Source: an uncultured Mediterranea sp. (GTDB lineage: Bacteria; Bacteroidota; Bacteroidia; Bacteroidales; Bacteroidaceae). From it: a stretch of 64,000 nucleotides of DNA. The translations under genes and the position numbers were made by a program. The stretch is taken from positions 62,001 to 126,000 of the forward strand of contig NZ_CABUOL010000008.1 in the NCBI RefSeq assembly GCF_902493215.1, read 5' to 3'. The notes beneath the pieces are model-generated. The model did no database searches, was not told the DNA's origin, and was given only the letters and a program-made list of their open reading frames with translations. Positions 14,924 through 23,326 of this stretch are shown here, piece by piece. Every line of letters begins with the position of its first letter. The stretch's first letter is position 1.

Positions 14924-17767
14924 ATGAGACATTTATTTAAGAAAACTCTTCTGGCCGCAGTCATCGTCTGCGGCAACATGGGCATCCTCTTCGCCCAGCA
15001 GATGCCACCCGTCCCCATGGACGCACAGGTGCGCATAGGCAAGCTGGACAACGGACTGACCTACTACATCCGTCACAACGAAAAACCCGAAAACCGTGTC
15101 GAATTCCATATCGCGCAGAAAGTGGGCTCCATCCTCGAAGAGCCGCAGCAGCGCGGACTGGCACACTTTCTGGAGCACATGGCTTTCAACGGTACGAAGA
15201 ACTTCCCCGGCGACGAACGCGGCCTGGGCATCGTGCAGTGGTGCGAGACAAAAGGTATCAAGTTCGGCGTGAACCTCAACGCCTATACTTCGATAGACGA
15301 AACCGTCTACCGCATCAGCAATGTGCCCAGCACGGATGCAGCCGTGGTAGACTCCTGTCTGCTCATCCTGCACGACTGGAGCAATGCCATCCTGCTGGCC
15401 GACAAGGAGATTGACAAGGAACGCGGCGTCATCCGCGAAGAGTGGCGCAGCCGCAACAGCGGTATGCTCCGCCTCTACACCGAAGCGCAGCCCGTCATCT
15501 ACCCCGACTCGAAGTACAGTGACTGCATGCCTATCGGAAGCATCGACGTCATCAACAACTTCCCCTATCAGGACATCCGCGACTACTACGCCAAGTGGTA
15601 CCGTCCCGACCTGCAGGGCATCATCATCGTGGGCGACATCGACGTGGATCAGATGGAAGCCAAGATCAAGACGGTATTTGCCGACGTGAAGAAGCCCGTC
15701 AACGCTGCCGAACGCATCTACTACCCCGTGCCCGACAATGCAGAACCCCTTATATATATAGGTAAGGACAAGGAGATAGACAGCCCCAGCATTGACATCT
15801 ACTTCAAGCACGAAGCTACGCCGGACTCTATCAAGGGCACCATGGCCTATCTGGTGCAGGACTACCTGATGAGCGCCATCACCATGATGATGAACGAGCG
15901 CCTGAGCGAACTGGCACAAAGCGCCAACCCGCCCTATGTGAACGCAGGCAGCTATTACGGCAACTTCTTCGTGTCCAAGACAAAGGAAGCCTTCAACATC
16001 TCGGGTACAGCCAAGGACAACGGTCTGAAGGAAACCCTGACCGCCCTGCTGACGGAAGTGGAACGCATGCGCCGCTACGGCTTCACAGAGTCGGAATATG
16101 CCCGCGCACGTGCCAACATCCTGCAACAGATTGAATCGTCCTACAACGAACGTGCCAACACGAAGAACGACACGTACGTGAACCAGTGCATCCAGAACTT
16201 CCTCGACGCCGAACCCATGCCGGGCATCGAATACGAGTATACCGTGTACAACCAGATAGCTCCCAACATCCCTGTGGCACTGGTGAACCAGATTGTACAG
16301 AAGGAACTGATTCCCGACAACAACGAGGTAGTCATCATCGCCGCCCCTGACAAGGAAGGCGAAGTGATTCCTACCAAGGAAGAAGTACTGGCACAGCTGA
16401 ACGGCATGAAGCAGCTCGACGTGAAGCCCTACGAGGACAAGGTGAGCAACGAGCCGCTGATGAAGGAAGCTCCCAAGGGCGGCAAGATTGTATCGGAAAA
16501 AGCTGGTGCCATCTACGGTACAACGGAGCTGACCCTGTCGAACGGCGTGAAGGTCTACGTGAAGAAGACCGACTTCAAGGCCGACGAAATCCGCATGAGC
16601 GCCTTCAGTCTGGGTGGAACGAGCCTGCTGCCCGACAACGACAAGCTGAACTTCAACCAGGCCATCCTGAACGGTGTTGTCTCTGCCGGCGGACTGGGCG
16701 ACTTCAGCAACGTGGAACTGACCAAGATGCTGGCCGGAAAGAAGGTATCGGTTGATGCAGGTGTAGGCGGTACGCAGGAATACGTACACGGCAACTGCTC
16801 GCCCAAGGACTTCGAAACGATGATGCAGCTCACCTACCTGAGCTTTACCGCTCCGCGCAAGGACATGGAAGCCTTCGCCTCCTTCAAGACACGTCTGAAA
16901 GCACAGTTGGAAAACGCAGCTGCCAACCCGCTGTCGAGCATCAACGACACCATCAGCGCAATGATGTACGGCAACCACCCGCGCTACCTCTCGCTGAAGC
17001 CCGAACTGATTGACCAGATTGACTACGACCGCGTGCTGCAAATCTATAAGGAACGCTTTGCCAATGCGGGCGACTTCACCTTCTTCCTCGTGGGTAACAT
17101 CGATCTGGAGCAGACGAAGCCCCTCATCGAGCAGTATCTGGGCAGCCTGCCTTCGACCGGAGCCAAGGAAACCGTACGCGACAACCACATGGACATCGCC
17201 AAAGGTATCCTGAGCAAGACCTACGCCAAGGAACAGCAGACTCCGATGGCCACCGTCTTCATGCTCTACAGCGGCGACTGCAAGTACAACCAGCAAAACA
17301 ACCTGCTGATGAGCTTCCTGACACAGGCCCTCAACATGGTCTATACCGAGGAAGTCCGCGAGAAGGAAGGCGGCACGTACGGCGTCAGCTGCTACGGAGG
17401 CCTGAACAAATATCCGACGGAAGACGTGATGATGCAGATTGTCTACCAGACCGATCCTGAGAAATTCGAGAAACTGAACGCCGTCATCGACCGCGAAATG
17501 CAGAAGATGGCAGCCGAAGGCCCGAGCGACGAACACCTGCAGAAGATCAAGGAATACATGCTGAAGAAGTATGGTGACAACCAGAAGGAAAACAGCTACT
17601 GGGTGAACAACCTGAAGGAATACTTCTGCAACGGTGTGGACAACACGAAGGACTATGAAGCTGCTGTCAACGCCATCACCAAAGCCGACGTACAGAAGTT
17701 TGCCGCCGGCCTGCTGAAGCAAGGCAACAAGATTACGGTGGTGATGACCGTACCTGAAAAGAAGTAA
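14924..17767 (+). CDS. M16-family zinc metallopeptidase (insulinase/pitrilysin type)
   Basis: A 947-residue exported peptidase with a signal peptide (MRHLFKKTLLAAVIVCGNMGILFA). The inverted zinc motif HFLEH is at residues 81-85 (HxxEH), with the third ligand expected in the RGVIREEW region about 75 residues later. The second half contains an M16C-like repeat with no zinc motif, as in single-chain members that close over the peptide. It should degrade peptides in the periplasm or cell envelope. The gene stands alone; the downstream spacer holds an inverted repeat. Confidence 0.92.
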   Translation: MRHLFKKTLLAAVIVCGNMGILFAQQMPPVPMDAQVRIGKLDNGLTYYIRHNEKPENRVEFHIAQKVGSILEEPQQRGLAHFLEHMAFNGTKNFPGDERGLGIVQWCETKGIKFGVNLNAYTSIDETVYRISNVPSTDAAVVDSCLLILHDWSNAILLADKEIDKERGVIREEWRSRNSGMLRLYTEAQPVIYPDSKYSDCMPIGSIDVINNFPYQDIRDYYAKWYRPDLQGIIIVGDIDVDQMEAKIKTVFADVKKPVNAAERIYYPVPDNAEPLIYIGKDKEIDSPSIDIYFKHEATPDSIKGTMAYLVQDYLMSAITMMMNERLSELAQSANPPYVNAGSYYGNFFVSKTKEAFNISGTAKDNGLKETLTALLTEVERMRRYGFTESEYARARANILQQIESSYNERANTKNDTYVNQCIQNFLDAEPMPGIEYEYTVYNQIAPNIPVALVNQIVQKELIPDNNEVVIIAAPDKEGEVIPTKEEVLAQLNGMKQLDVKPYEDKVSNEPLMKEAPKGGKIVSEKAGAIYGTTELTLSNGVKVYVKKTDFKADEIRMSAFSLGGTSLLPDNDKLNFNQAILNGVVSAGGLGDFSNVELTKMLAGKKVSVDAGVGGTQEYVHGNCSPKDFETMMQLTYLSFTAPRKDMEAFASFKTRLKAQLENAAANPLSSINDTISAMMYGNHPRYLSLKPELIDQIDYDRVLQIYKERFANAGDFTFFLVGNIDLEQTKPLIEQYLGSLPSTGAKETVRDNHMDIAKGILSKTYAKEQQTPMATVFMLYSGDCKYNQQNNLLMSFLTQALNMVYTEEVREKEGGTYGVSCYGGLNKYPTEDVMMQIVYQTDPEKFEKLNAVIDREMQKMAAEGPSDEHLQKIKEYMLKKYGDNQKENSYWVNNLKEYFCNGVDNTKDYEAAVNAITKADVQKFAAGLLKQGNKITVVMTVPEKK

Positions 17768-17779
17768 TATTTTAAGGAA

Positions 17780-17880
17780 CTGGAAGGGAGTTAGAAGGAA
17801 TTACCACTTCGTTTAGAAGTTTATAGGTACCGGCCTCTAACTCCCTTTAACTTCCTCTAAATTCTTTATAACTCCCTCTA
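17780..17880. repeat. Imperfect inverted repeat, GGAGTTAGAAG family
   Basis: A GGGAGTTAGAAGGAATT arm and a later TAACTCCCTTTAACTTCC arm can pair. A similar element with the same GGAGTTAGAAG core lies at 50900-51060, so this is probably a dispersed intergenic repeat. It contains no ORF. Confidence 0.6.
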
Positions 17881-17884
17881 CTAC

Positions 17885-19381
17885 ATGAACCTGTTTCTCG
17901 AACTCCGACAACATGGAAAGCTGGCCGACAAGCGCCACCCCATGTACGACAAGAACAAATTCGGCCGCTTCTGGATGTACCTCATGGCCGCCTTCTGGGC
18001 CGGATACCTCATTTTCTTCGGCACCACGTTTGCCCTCGCCCTGAACGGCGAATCGCGCGAACCCTACCACATCATCAACGGAGGCCTCATCATCATCCTG
18101 GCACTCGACTTCCTCATCCGCTTCCCCTTCCAGAAAACGCCTACGCAGGAAATGAAACCCTACCTGCTGCTGCCCGTACGGCGCAACCGGCTGATAGACT
18201 GCCTGCTGCTCCGCTCGGGGCTGAGTACGTTCAACCTCTTCTGGCTCTTCTTCTTCGTGCCGCTGGCCATCCTCAGCGTAGCGCGCTTCTACGGCGTGAC
18301 GGGTGTCGTGACCTACAGCCTCGGCATCTGGCTGCTGATGGTGATGAACAACTACTGGTTCCTGCTGTGCCGCACGCTGATGAACGAACGCATCTGGTGG
18401 GCAGCCCTTCCGCTTGCCGTCTACGGGGCTATCGGCTGCGCCCTCTTCATCCCCGACGACAGCCTGCTGCTTGACGGGTCCATCACCCTGGGCGAAGGCT
18501 TCATCACCGGTCGGCCGCTCTGCTTCCTGATTGTGGTGGCAGTCATCGCCCTGCTGTGGCTGATCAACCGCAAGGTGATGCAAGGACTGGTGTACAGCGA
18601 ACTGAACAAGGTGGACGACACGACGGTGAAGGTGCGCAGCGTGTCGGAATACCGCTTCCTGGACCGCTACGGCGAGATAGGCGAATACATGCGCCTGGAA
18701 CTGAAGATGCTGCTGCGCAACAAGGTGTGCAAGGCCTCGCTGCGCTCCATCACCATCGTCGTGGTGGCCTTCAGCTTCATCCTCAGCTTCACCGAGGTCT
18801 ACGACTCGGCCGGCATGAAGAGCTTCATCATGGTGTACAACTACGTTATCTTCGGCATCATGTTCCTGCTGAGCGTCATGAGCTACGAAGGCAACTACAT
18901 CGACGGGCTGATGAGCCGCAAGGAGTCCATCTACTCGCTGCTGCGCGCCAAGTACATCCTCTACAGCACGGCCATGCTGATACCCTTCCTGCTGATGACC
19001 CCCGCCATGGTGACAGGCAAGCTGACGGTACTGAGCTGCCTGTCGTGGGCCATCTTTACAGCCGGAGCCATCTACTGTTGCCTGTTCCAGCTGGCCGTGT
19101 ACAACAACCAGACGCTGGACCTGAACACCAAGCTGACCAACCGCCGGAACATGGGCACGGGGCTGCAGAACCTCATCTCGTTCGCCGCCTTCGGCCTGCC
19201 ACTGCTGCTGAACTTCGTCCTCAACCTGTGGCTGGGCGAGACGGCAACGGGCATCGTGCTCATCGTCATCGGCCTGGGCTTCATCCTCACCTCGCGCTTC
19301 TGGCTGAAAAACGTGTACCACCGATTCATGAAACGACGCTACAAGAATCTGGAGGGCTTCCGCGACAGCCGACAGCGATAA
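17885..19381 (+). CDS. DUF5687 multi-spanning membrane protein, probable ABC exporter permease
   Basis: A 498-residue membrane protein with about ten to twelve hydrophobic helices. The opening (MNLFLELRQHGKLADKRHPMYDKNK) and the PYLLLPVRRNRLI segment match Bacteroidetes DUF5687 proteins, which are normally encoded beside an ABC ATPase, as here (69 bp downstream). The likely role is the transmembrane half of an ABC-2-like exporter. Family assignment is by recognition; the substrate is unknown. Confidence 0.78.
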   Translation: MNLFLELRQHGKLADKRHPMYDKNKFGRFWMYLMAAFWAGYLIFFGTTFALALNGESREPYHIINGGLIIILALDFLIRFPFQKTPTQEMKPYLLLPVRRNRLIDCLLLRSGLSTFNLFWLFFFVPLAILSVARFYGVTGVVTYSLGIWLLMVMNNYWFLLCRTLMNERIWWAALPLAVYGAIGCALFIPDDSLLLDGSITLGEGFITGRPLCFLIVVAVIALLWLINRKVMQGLVYSELNKVDDTTVKVRSVSEYRFLDRYGEIGEYMRLELKMLLRNKVCKASLRSITIVVVAFSFILSFTEVYDSAGMKSFIMVYNYVIFGIMFLLSVMSYEGNYIDGLMSRKESIYSLLRAKYILYSTAMLIPFLLMTPAMVTGKLTVLSCLSWAIFTAGAIYCCLFQLAVYNNQTLDLNTKLTNRRNMGTGLQNLISFAAFGLPLLLNFVLNLWLGETATGIVLIVIGLGFILTSRFWLKNVYHRFMKRRYKNLEGFRDSRQR

Positions 19382-19387
19382 AAGACG

Positions 19388-19432
19388 AATATCAGATATC
19401 AAATATAAAATATCAATTAATAAATATTGAGC
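19388..19432. repeat. AT-rich repeat with AATATAAAATAT core
   Basis: The spacer carries ATATCAAATATAAAATATCAA. A close relative (ATATTAAATATAAAATATTAA) lies at 41356-41380. Both are intergenic and may be members of a dispersed AT-rich element. Confidence 0.45.
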
Positions 19433-19450
19433 TTTACATTGTTCGTTACT

Positions 19451-20272
19451 ATGATACAGATTAACTCATTACAGAAACTATTCGGTGAAAAGAAAGCCGT
19501 CGATATAGAGAACTATACAATCAACCAAGGCGAAATGCTCGGCCTGGTGGGCAACAACGGCGCGGGCAAGACCACCCTTTTCCGCCTTATCCTCGACCTG
19601 CTGCAGGCCGACCGCGGCAACGTCACCGTCGACGGGACCGACGTCAGCAAGAGCGAAGACTGGAAAACCTTTACGGGTGCCTTCATCGACGACGGCTTCC
19701 TCATCGACTACCTGACGCCCGAAGAATACTTCTACTTCATCGGCCGTATGTACGGCCTGAAGAAGGAGGAAGTGGACGAACGCCTCCGCCCCTTCGAGCG
19801 CTTCATGAACGGCGAAGTGATGGGGCAGAAGAAGTTCATCCGCAACTACTCCATGGGCAACAAGCAGAAGATAGGCATCATCTCGGCCATGCTCCATCAT
19901 CCCCGCCTGCTCATCCTGGACGAACCGTTCAACTTCCTTGACCCCTCGTCGCAGGCCATCATCAAACACCTGCTCCGGCGCTACAACGAGGAACACGGTG
20001 CCACCGTACTCATCTCGAGCCACAACCTGAACCACACGGTAGACATCTGCCCCCGCATCGCCCTGCTGGAACACGGCGTCATCATCCGCGACATCGACAA
20101 CACCGACGGCTCGGCCGAAAAGGAACTGGAAGACTACTTCAACGTAGGCGTGAAGGAAGAAGTGCTCGAGGAAGAACAGGAAGAAACCACACCGGCGCAG
20201 GAAACCGATGCACCCGAAACCACACAGCCACAGGCTGACAGAGAGAAGAAAGAGGAGGAGGAAGAAGCATGA
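19451..20272 (+). CDS. ABC transporter ATP-binding protein (partner of the DUF5687 protein)
   Basis: A 273-residue ATPase with Walker A GNNGAGKTT (about residues 32-40), signature NYSMGNKQKIG and Walker B LLILDEPFNFLDPSS. The group resembles ABC-2/drug-exporter ATPases. The last 45 residues are rich in Glu, Thr and Pro, a low-complexity tail not needed for ATP hydrolysis. The ATG at 19451 is chosen; an in-frame TTG at 19427 lies in the AT-rich spacer. The stop overlaps the NlpC gene start by four bases (ATGA). Confidence 0.9.
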   Translation: MIQINSLQKLFGEKKAVDIENYTINQGEMLGLVGNNGAGKTTLFRLILDLLQADRGNVTVDGTDVSKSEDWKTFTGAFIDDGFLIDYLTPEEYFYFIGRMYGLKKEEVDERLRPFERFMNGEVMGQKKFIRNYSMGNKQKIGIISAMLHHPRLLILDEPFNFLDPSSQAIIKHLLRRYNEEHGATVLISSHNLNHTVDICPRIALLEHGVIIRDIDNTDGSAEKELEDYFNVGVKEEVLEEEQEETTPAQETDAPETTQPQADREKKEEEEEA

Positions 20273-20775
20273 CGGGCCGCCTGTACCGCCTGCTGCTTCC
20301 GGCCCTGCTGCTCTGCCTGAGCTCCTGCCACACGTCGGCCCCACGGCTGGACTACCGCGCCCTGGCCCGCGCCTCGGTGCAGCTGGGCATGGACATCGGG
20401 CCGAAGGACAACCATCGCCTATATCTCACCGCAGCCGAGTGGATAGGAACGCCCTACCGCAGCGGCGGGCATACGAAAAGGGGTACGGACTGCTCGGGGC
20501 TGACAGGAGAAATCTACCGGAAGGTGTACCGCGTGCGCCTGCCGCGCAGTACCGGCGAGCAGCTGGCGGCCTGCCGCAAGGTGGCACGCCGGGGGCTGAA
20601 GGAAGGAGACCTGGTATTCTTCCACAATGGGAAGTCGCGGAAGAAGGTGACGCACGTGGGCATCTACCTGAAGGACGGCAAGTTCGTCCACGCCAGTACC
20701 AGCCGGGGCGTCATCGTGAGCAGCCTCGACGAGAATTACTGGCGGCGCTGCTGGATGCGCGGCGGACGTCCCTGA
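20269..20775 (+). CDS. NlpC/P60-family cysteine peptidase lipoprotein
   Basis: A 168-residue envelope enzyme. The signal peptide ends in LCLSSC with the lipidated Cys at residue 20. The NlpC/P60 triad is visible: Cys75 in TDCSGLTG, His129 in VTHVGIYL and a third polar residue in KFVHAST (His141). Such enzymes cleave peptidoglycan stem peptides, usually between D-gamma-glutamyl and meso-diaminopimelate. Four-base overlap with the ABC ATPase gene points to co-translation. It converges on the amidase gene, six bases between stops. Confidence 0.92.
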   Translation: MTGRLYRLLLPALLLCLSSCHTSAPRLDYRALARASVQLGMDIGPKDNHRLYLTAAEWIGTPYRSGGHTKRGTDCSGLTGEIYRKVYRVRLPRSTGEQLAACRKVARRGLKEGDLVFFHNGKSRKKVTHVGIYLKDGKFVHASTSRGVIVSSLDENYWRRCWMRGGRP

Positions 20776-20781
20776 CGCTGT

Positions 20782-21783
20782 CTATTTGCACTTCTTGTAG
20801 TCGGCAATCAGCCCCTCACGCATCCAGTTGGCCAGCGCCTGGCGGTTGGCGCTGATGACAAAGCGGCGCTGGTCGAAGCTGTTCTGGATGTTGCCCAGCT
20901 CCACGAAGAGGGCGGGTGGCGTGGAGTTGAGCAGCACATACAGGTTGCGTGCACTTACCGTCCCTTCGAAACCACGGTTGGGCTGATGGCGGTCGTACTT
21001 CCGCTCGAACGTATTCTTCATGCCGCGGGCCAGCTGCTCGCCGAACTTGCTGCCCGGCGCGTGGTAAAAGAAGACATCGGTCTGCGCCCGCTTGCTGCGG
21101 CTGTCCACGTGCAGGAAGACCGAACGGCAATACTTGTACTTCTTGCGGTCGCTGCGATACAATTCATTAATCTTCACGCAACGTTGCTTCAGCCGCTCCA
21201 CCTGGTTGAGCGGAATGGGGTCGCCCATACACGTCTCGCGCTTGCTGTTCTTCAGATAATTTCCGTCGCGGATACCGTCCTTCCTGTCCTGGATGATGAT
21301 ATACACTTCGGCTCCCTCCTGCATCAGGTTGCGCGCCAGTCGGAGGGCCACGTCGTAGGCATACTCGTCTTCGTGCAGCTCGTGCCCGTTCAGGCGGCCG
21401 ATGGCTCCGGGATCGGGGCCTCCATGCCCGCTGACAATATAGAAGCAGGCCCCGGCCAGACTGCTGCCCGTAACGTCGACATGCGAAAGTTTCTTGCCGA
21501 ACAGGGGTTCCTTTATCTGTCGTTTCTTGGCGGAAGCAGACTGCGCACCTTCTCCCCTCAACGGAGGAATGACGTAACGGACGCCCAATATCAATTCTTT
21601 CTTACCCTTCAGCTTCTTCGCGTTCAGACGCAGGAACTCCTGATAATAGGCCTTTCCGGGACGGTGATTACGCTGCAGGAAAGAAGAAATTCCCTCGCCA
21701 TTACGAGGGGTGTCGGTAGTCTGCTGGGCTGCCACAGAAAGAGTGAACAAAGCCAATGTCAAGGAGAGTAAAAGATGTCTCAT
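20782..21783 (-). CDS. N-acetylmuramoyl-L-alanine amidase (Amidase_3)
   Basis: A 333-residue exported amidase that cuts the bond between N-acetylmuramate and L-alanine in peptidoglycan. After a signal peptide (residues 1-19) and a LysM-like or linker region, the catalytic domain starts near residue 113 with SGHGGPDPGA (His120), has a Glu in HEDEYAYDVALRL, a His in VFLHVDS and the late Glu in ALFVELGN. The third-ligand segment reads HVDS where many relatives have HANA. It is convergent with the NlpC gene, so two peptidoglycan hydrolases lie side by side. Confidence 0.9.
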   Translation of the reverse strand: MRHLLLSLTLALFTLSVAAQQTTDTPRNGEGISSFLQRNHRPGKAYYQEFLRLNAKKLKGKKELILGVRYVIPPLRGEGAQSASAKKRQIKEPLFGKKLSHVDVTGSSLAGACFYIVSGHGGPDPGAIGRLNGHELHEDEYAYDVALRLARNLMQEGAEVYIIIQDRKDGIRDGNYLKNSKRETCMGDPIPLNQVERLKQRCVKINELYRSDRKKYKYCRSVFLHVDSRSKRAQTDVFFYHAPGSKFGEQLARGMKNTFERKYDRHQPNRGFEGTVSARNLYVLLNSTPPALFVELGNIQNSFDQRRFVISANRQALANWMREGLIADYKKCK

Positions 21784-21838
21784 TCTATTAAATCCACTAA
21801 AAATCCGGTTTCACCCGACAAAATTACAGTATTTTCCG

Positions 21839-21846
21839 TACTTTTG
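21839..21846 (+). promoter_or_regulatory. -7 element of the metY promoter
   Basis: TACTTTTG fits the Bacteroides -7 consensus and lies 50 bp before the metY start. No convincing -33 element is seen. Confidence 0.55.
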
Positions 21847-21895
21847 CGAGAAATAAGTACCGATAAATAACCCAAAACTATACAATTATTCGATT

Positions 21896-23176
21896 ATGAC
21901 CAAGCGATTCAAACCCGAAACCCTGTGTGTACAGGCCGGCTGGTCTCCCAAGAAAGGAGAACCCCGCGTACTCCCCATCTACCAGAGTACAACATTCAAA
22001 TATGACACCAGCGAACAGATGGCACGCCTCTTCGACCTGGAAGACAGCGGATATTTCTATACCCGCCTGCAAAACCCCACAAACGATGCCGTAGCCGCCA
22101 AGATAGCCGCACTGGAAGGCGGTGTGGCCGCCATGCTGACCTCCAGCGGACAGGCTGCCAACTATTACGCCATCTTCAACATCTGCCAGGCCGGCGACCA
22201 CTTCGTCTGCTCGTCGTGCATCTACGGCGGCACGTTCAACCTCTTCGGCGTGACGATGAAGAAGCAGGGCATCGACGTGACCTTCGTCAACCCCGACGCT
22301 TCGGAGGAGGAAATCTCGGCCGCCTTCCGCCCCAACACCAAGGCACTGTTCGGCGAAACCATCTCGAACCCCACACTCGAAGTGCTCGACATCGAGAAAT
22401 TCGCCCGCATCGCCCACAAGCACGGCGTACCCCTGATTGTAGACAATACCTTCCCCACGCCCATCAACTGCCGCCCGTTTGAATGGGGTGCCGACATCGT
22501 GGTACACTCCACCACCAAGTACATGGACGGACATGCCACCAGCGTGGGCGGCTGCATCGTGGACAGCGGTAACTTCGACTGGGATGCCCATGCCGACAAG
22601 TTCCCCGGCCTCTGCACACCCGACGAGTCGTACCACGGCCTGACCTACACCAAAGCCTTCGGCAAGATGGCCTACATCACCAAAGCCACAGCCCAGCTGA
22701 TGCGCGACCTGGGCAGCATCCAGTCGCCGCAGAACGCCTTCCTGCTGAACCTGGGTCTGGAGACATTGCACCTGCGCATGCCGCAACACTGCAAGAACGC
22801 ACAGGCCGTAGCCGAATATCTGTCACGGAACGACAAGGTAGCCTGGGTGAACTACTGCGGTCTGCCCAGCGACAAGTACCACGCACTGGCCGAAAAGTAC
22901 ATGCCCAACGGCTCGTGCGGCGTGGTGACCTTCGGCCTGAAGGGCGGACGCGACGTATCCATCAAGTTCATGGACTCGCTCAAGCTGGCCGCCATCGTGA
23001 CCCACGTGGCCGACGCCCGTACCTGCGTGCTCCATCCTGCCAGCCATACGCACCGTCAGCTGACGGACGAGCAGCTGATGGCAGCCGGCGTGCGCCCCGA
23101 CCTCATCCGCTTCTCGGTGGGTATCGAAAATGCCGACGACATCATCGCCGACATCGAACAGGCGCTCAACGCATGA
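21896..23176 (+). CDS. metY: O-acetylhomoserine aminocarboxypropyltransferase (sulfhydrylase)
   Basis: A 426-residue PLP enzyme of the Cys/Met metabolism family that makes homocysteine from O-acetylhomoserine and sulfide (methionine synthesis). The PLP lysine is Lys208 in HSTTKYMDGHAT, the aspartate contacting the cofactor is in IVDNTFPTP, and SSGQAAN marks the phosphate-binding loop. Length about 425-430 is typical of MetY and longer than cystathionine synthases (about 380-400). The gene is monocistronic by its promoter and the repeat array that follows. Confidence 0.93.
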   Translation: MTKRFKPETLCVQAGWSPKKGEPRVLPIYQSTTFKYDTSEQMARLFDLEDSGYFYTRLQNPTNDAVAAKIAALEGGVAAMLTSSGQAANYYAIFNICQAGDHFVCSSCIYGGTFNLFGVTMKKQGIDVTFVNPDASEEEISAAFRPNTKALFGETISNPTLEVLDIEKFARIAHKHGVPLIVDNTFPTPINCRPFEWGADIVVHSTTKYMDGHATSVGGCIVDSGNFDWDAHADKFPGLCTPDESYHGLTYTKAFGKMAYITKATAQLMRDLGSIQSPQNAFLLNLGLETLHLRMPQHCKNAQAVAEYLSRNDKVAWVNYCGLPSDKYHALAEKYMPNGSCGVVTFGLKGGRDVSIKFMDSLKLAAIVTHVADARTCVLHPASHTHRQLTDEQLMAAGVRPDLIRFSVGIENADDIIADIEQALNA

Positions 23177-23206
23177 GACAACACTGCCTGCCGGCAGACT
23201 AATACC

Positions 23207-23284
23207 CTAGTCTAACCTAGGCTAGCCCCCTAGCCTAACCCGGACTAGACCCTTAGCCTAACCCAGACTAGACCGCTAGTCTGG
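23207..23284. repeat. 23-bp tandem array rich in CTAG
   Basis: Three imperfect 23-bp units (23207-23229, 23230-23252, 23253-23275) and a partial fourth lie between metY and the malic enzyme gene. Each unit carries a CTAG or TTAG near each end in inverted orientation around an AACC core, so each unit is roughly palindromic. CTAG is usually rare in bacterial DNA, so its density is notable. Confidence 0.8.
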
Positions 23285-23326
23285 AAAGGAATGTAGAAAG
23301 AACTTAAAAAAACAACCGTTACAATT

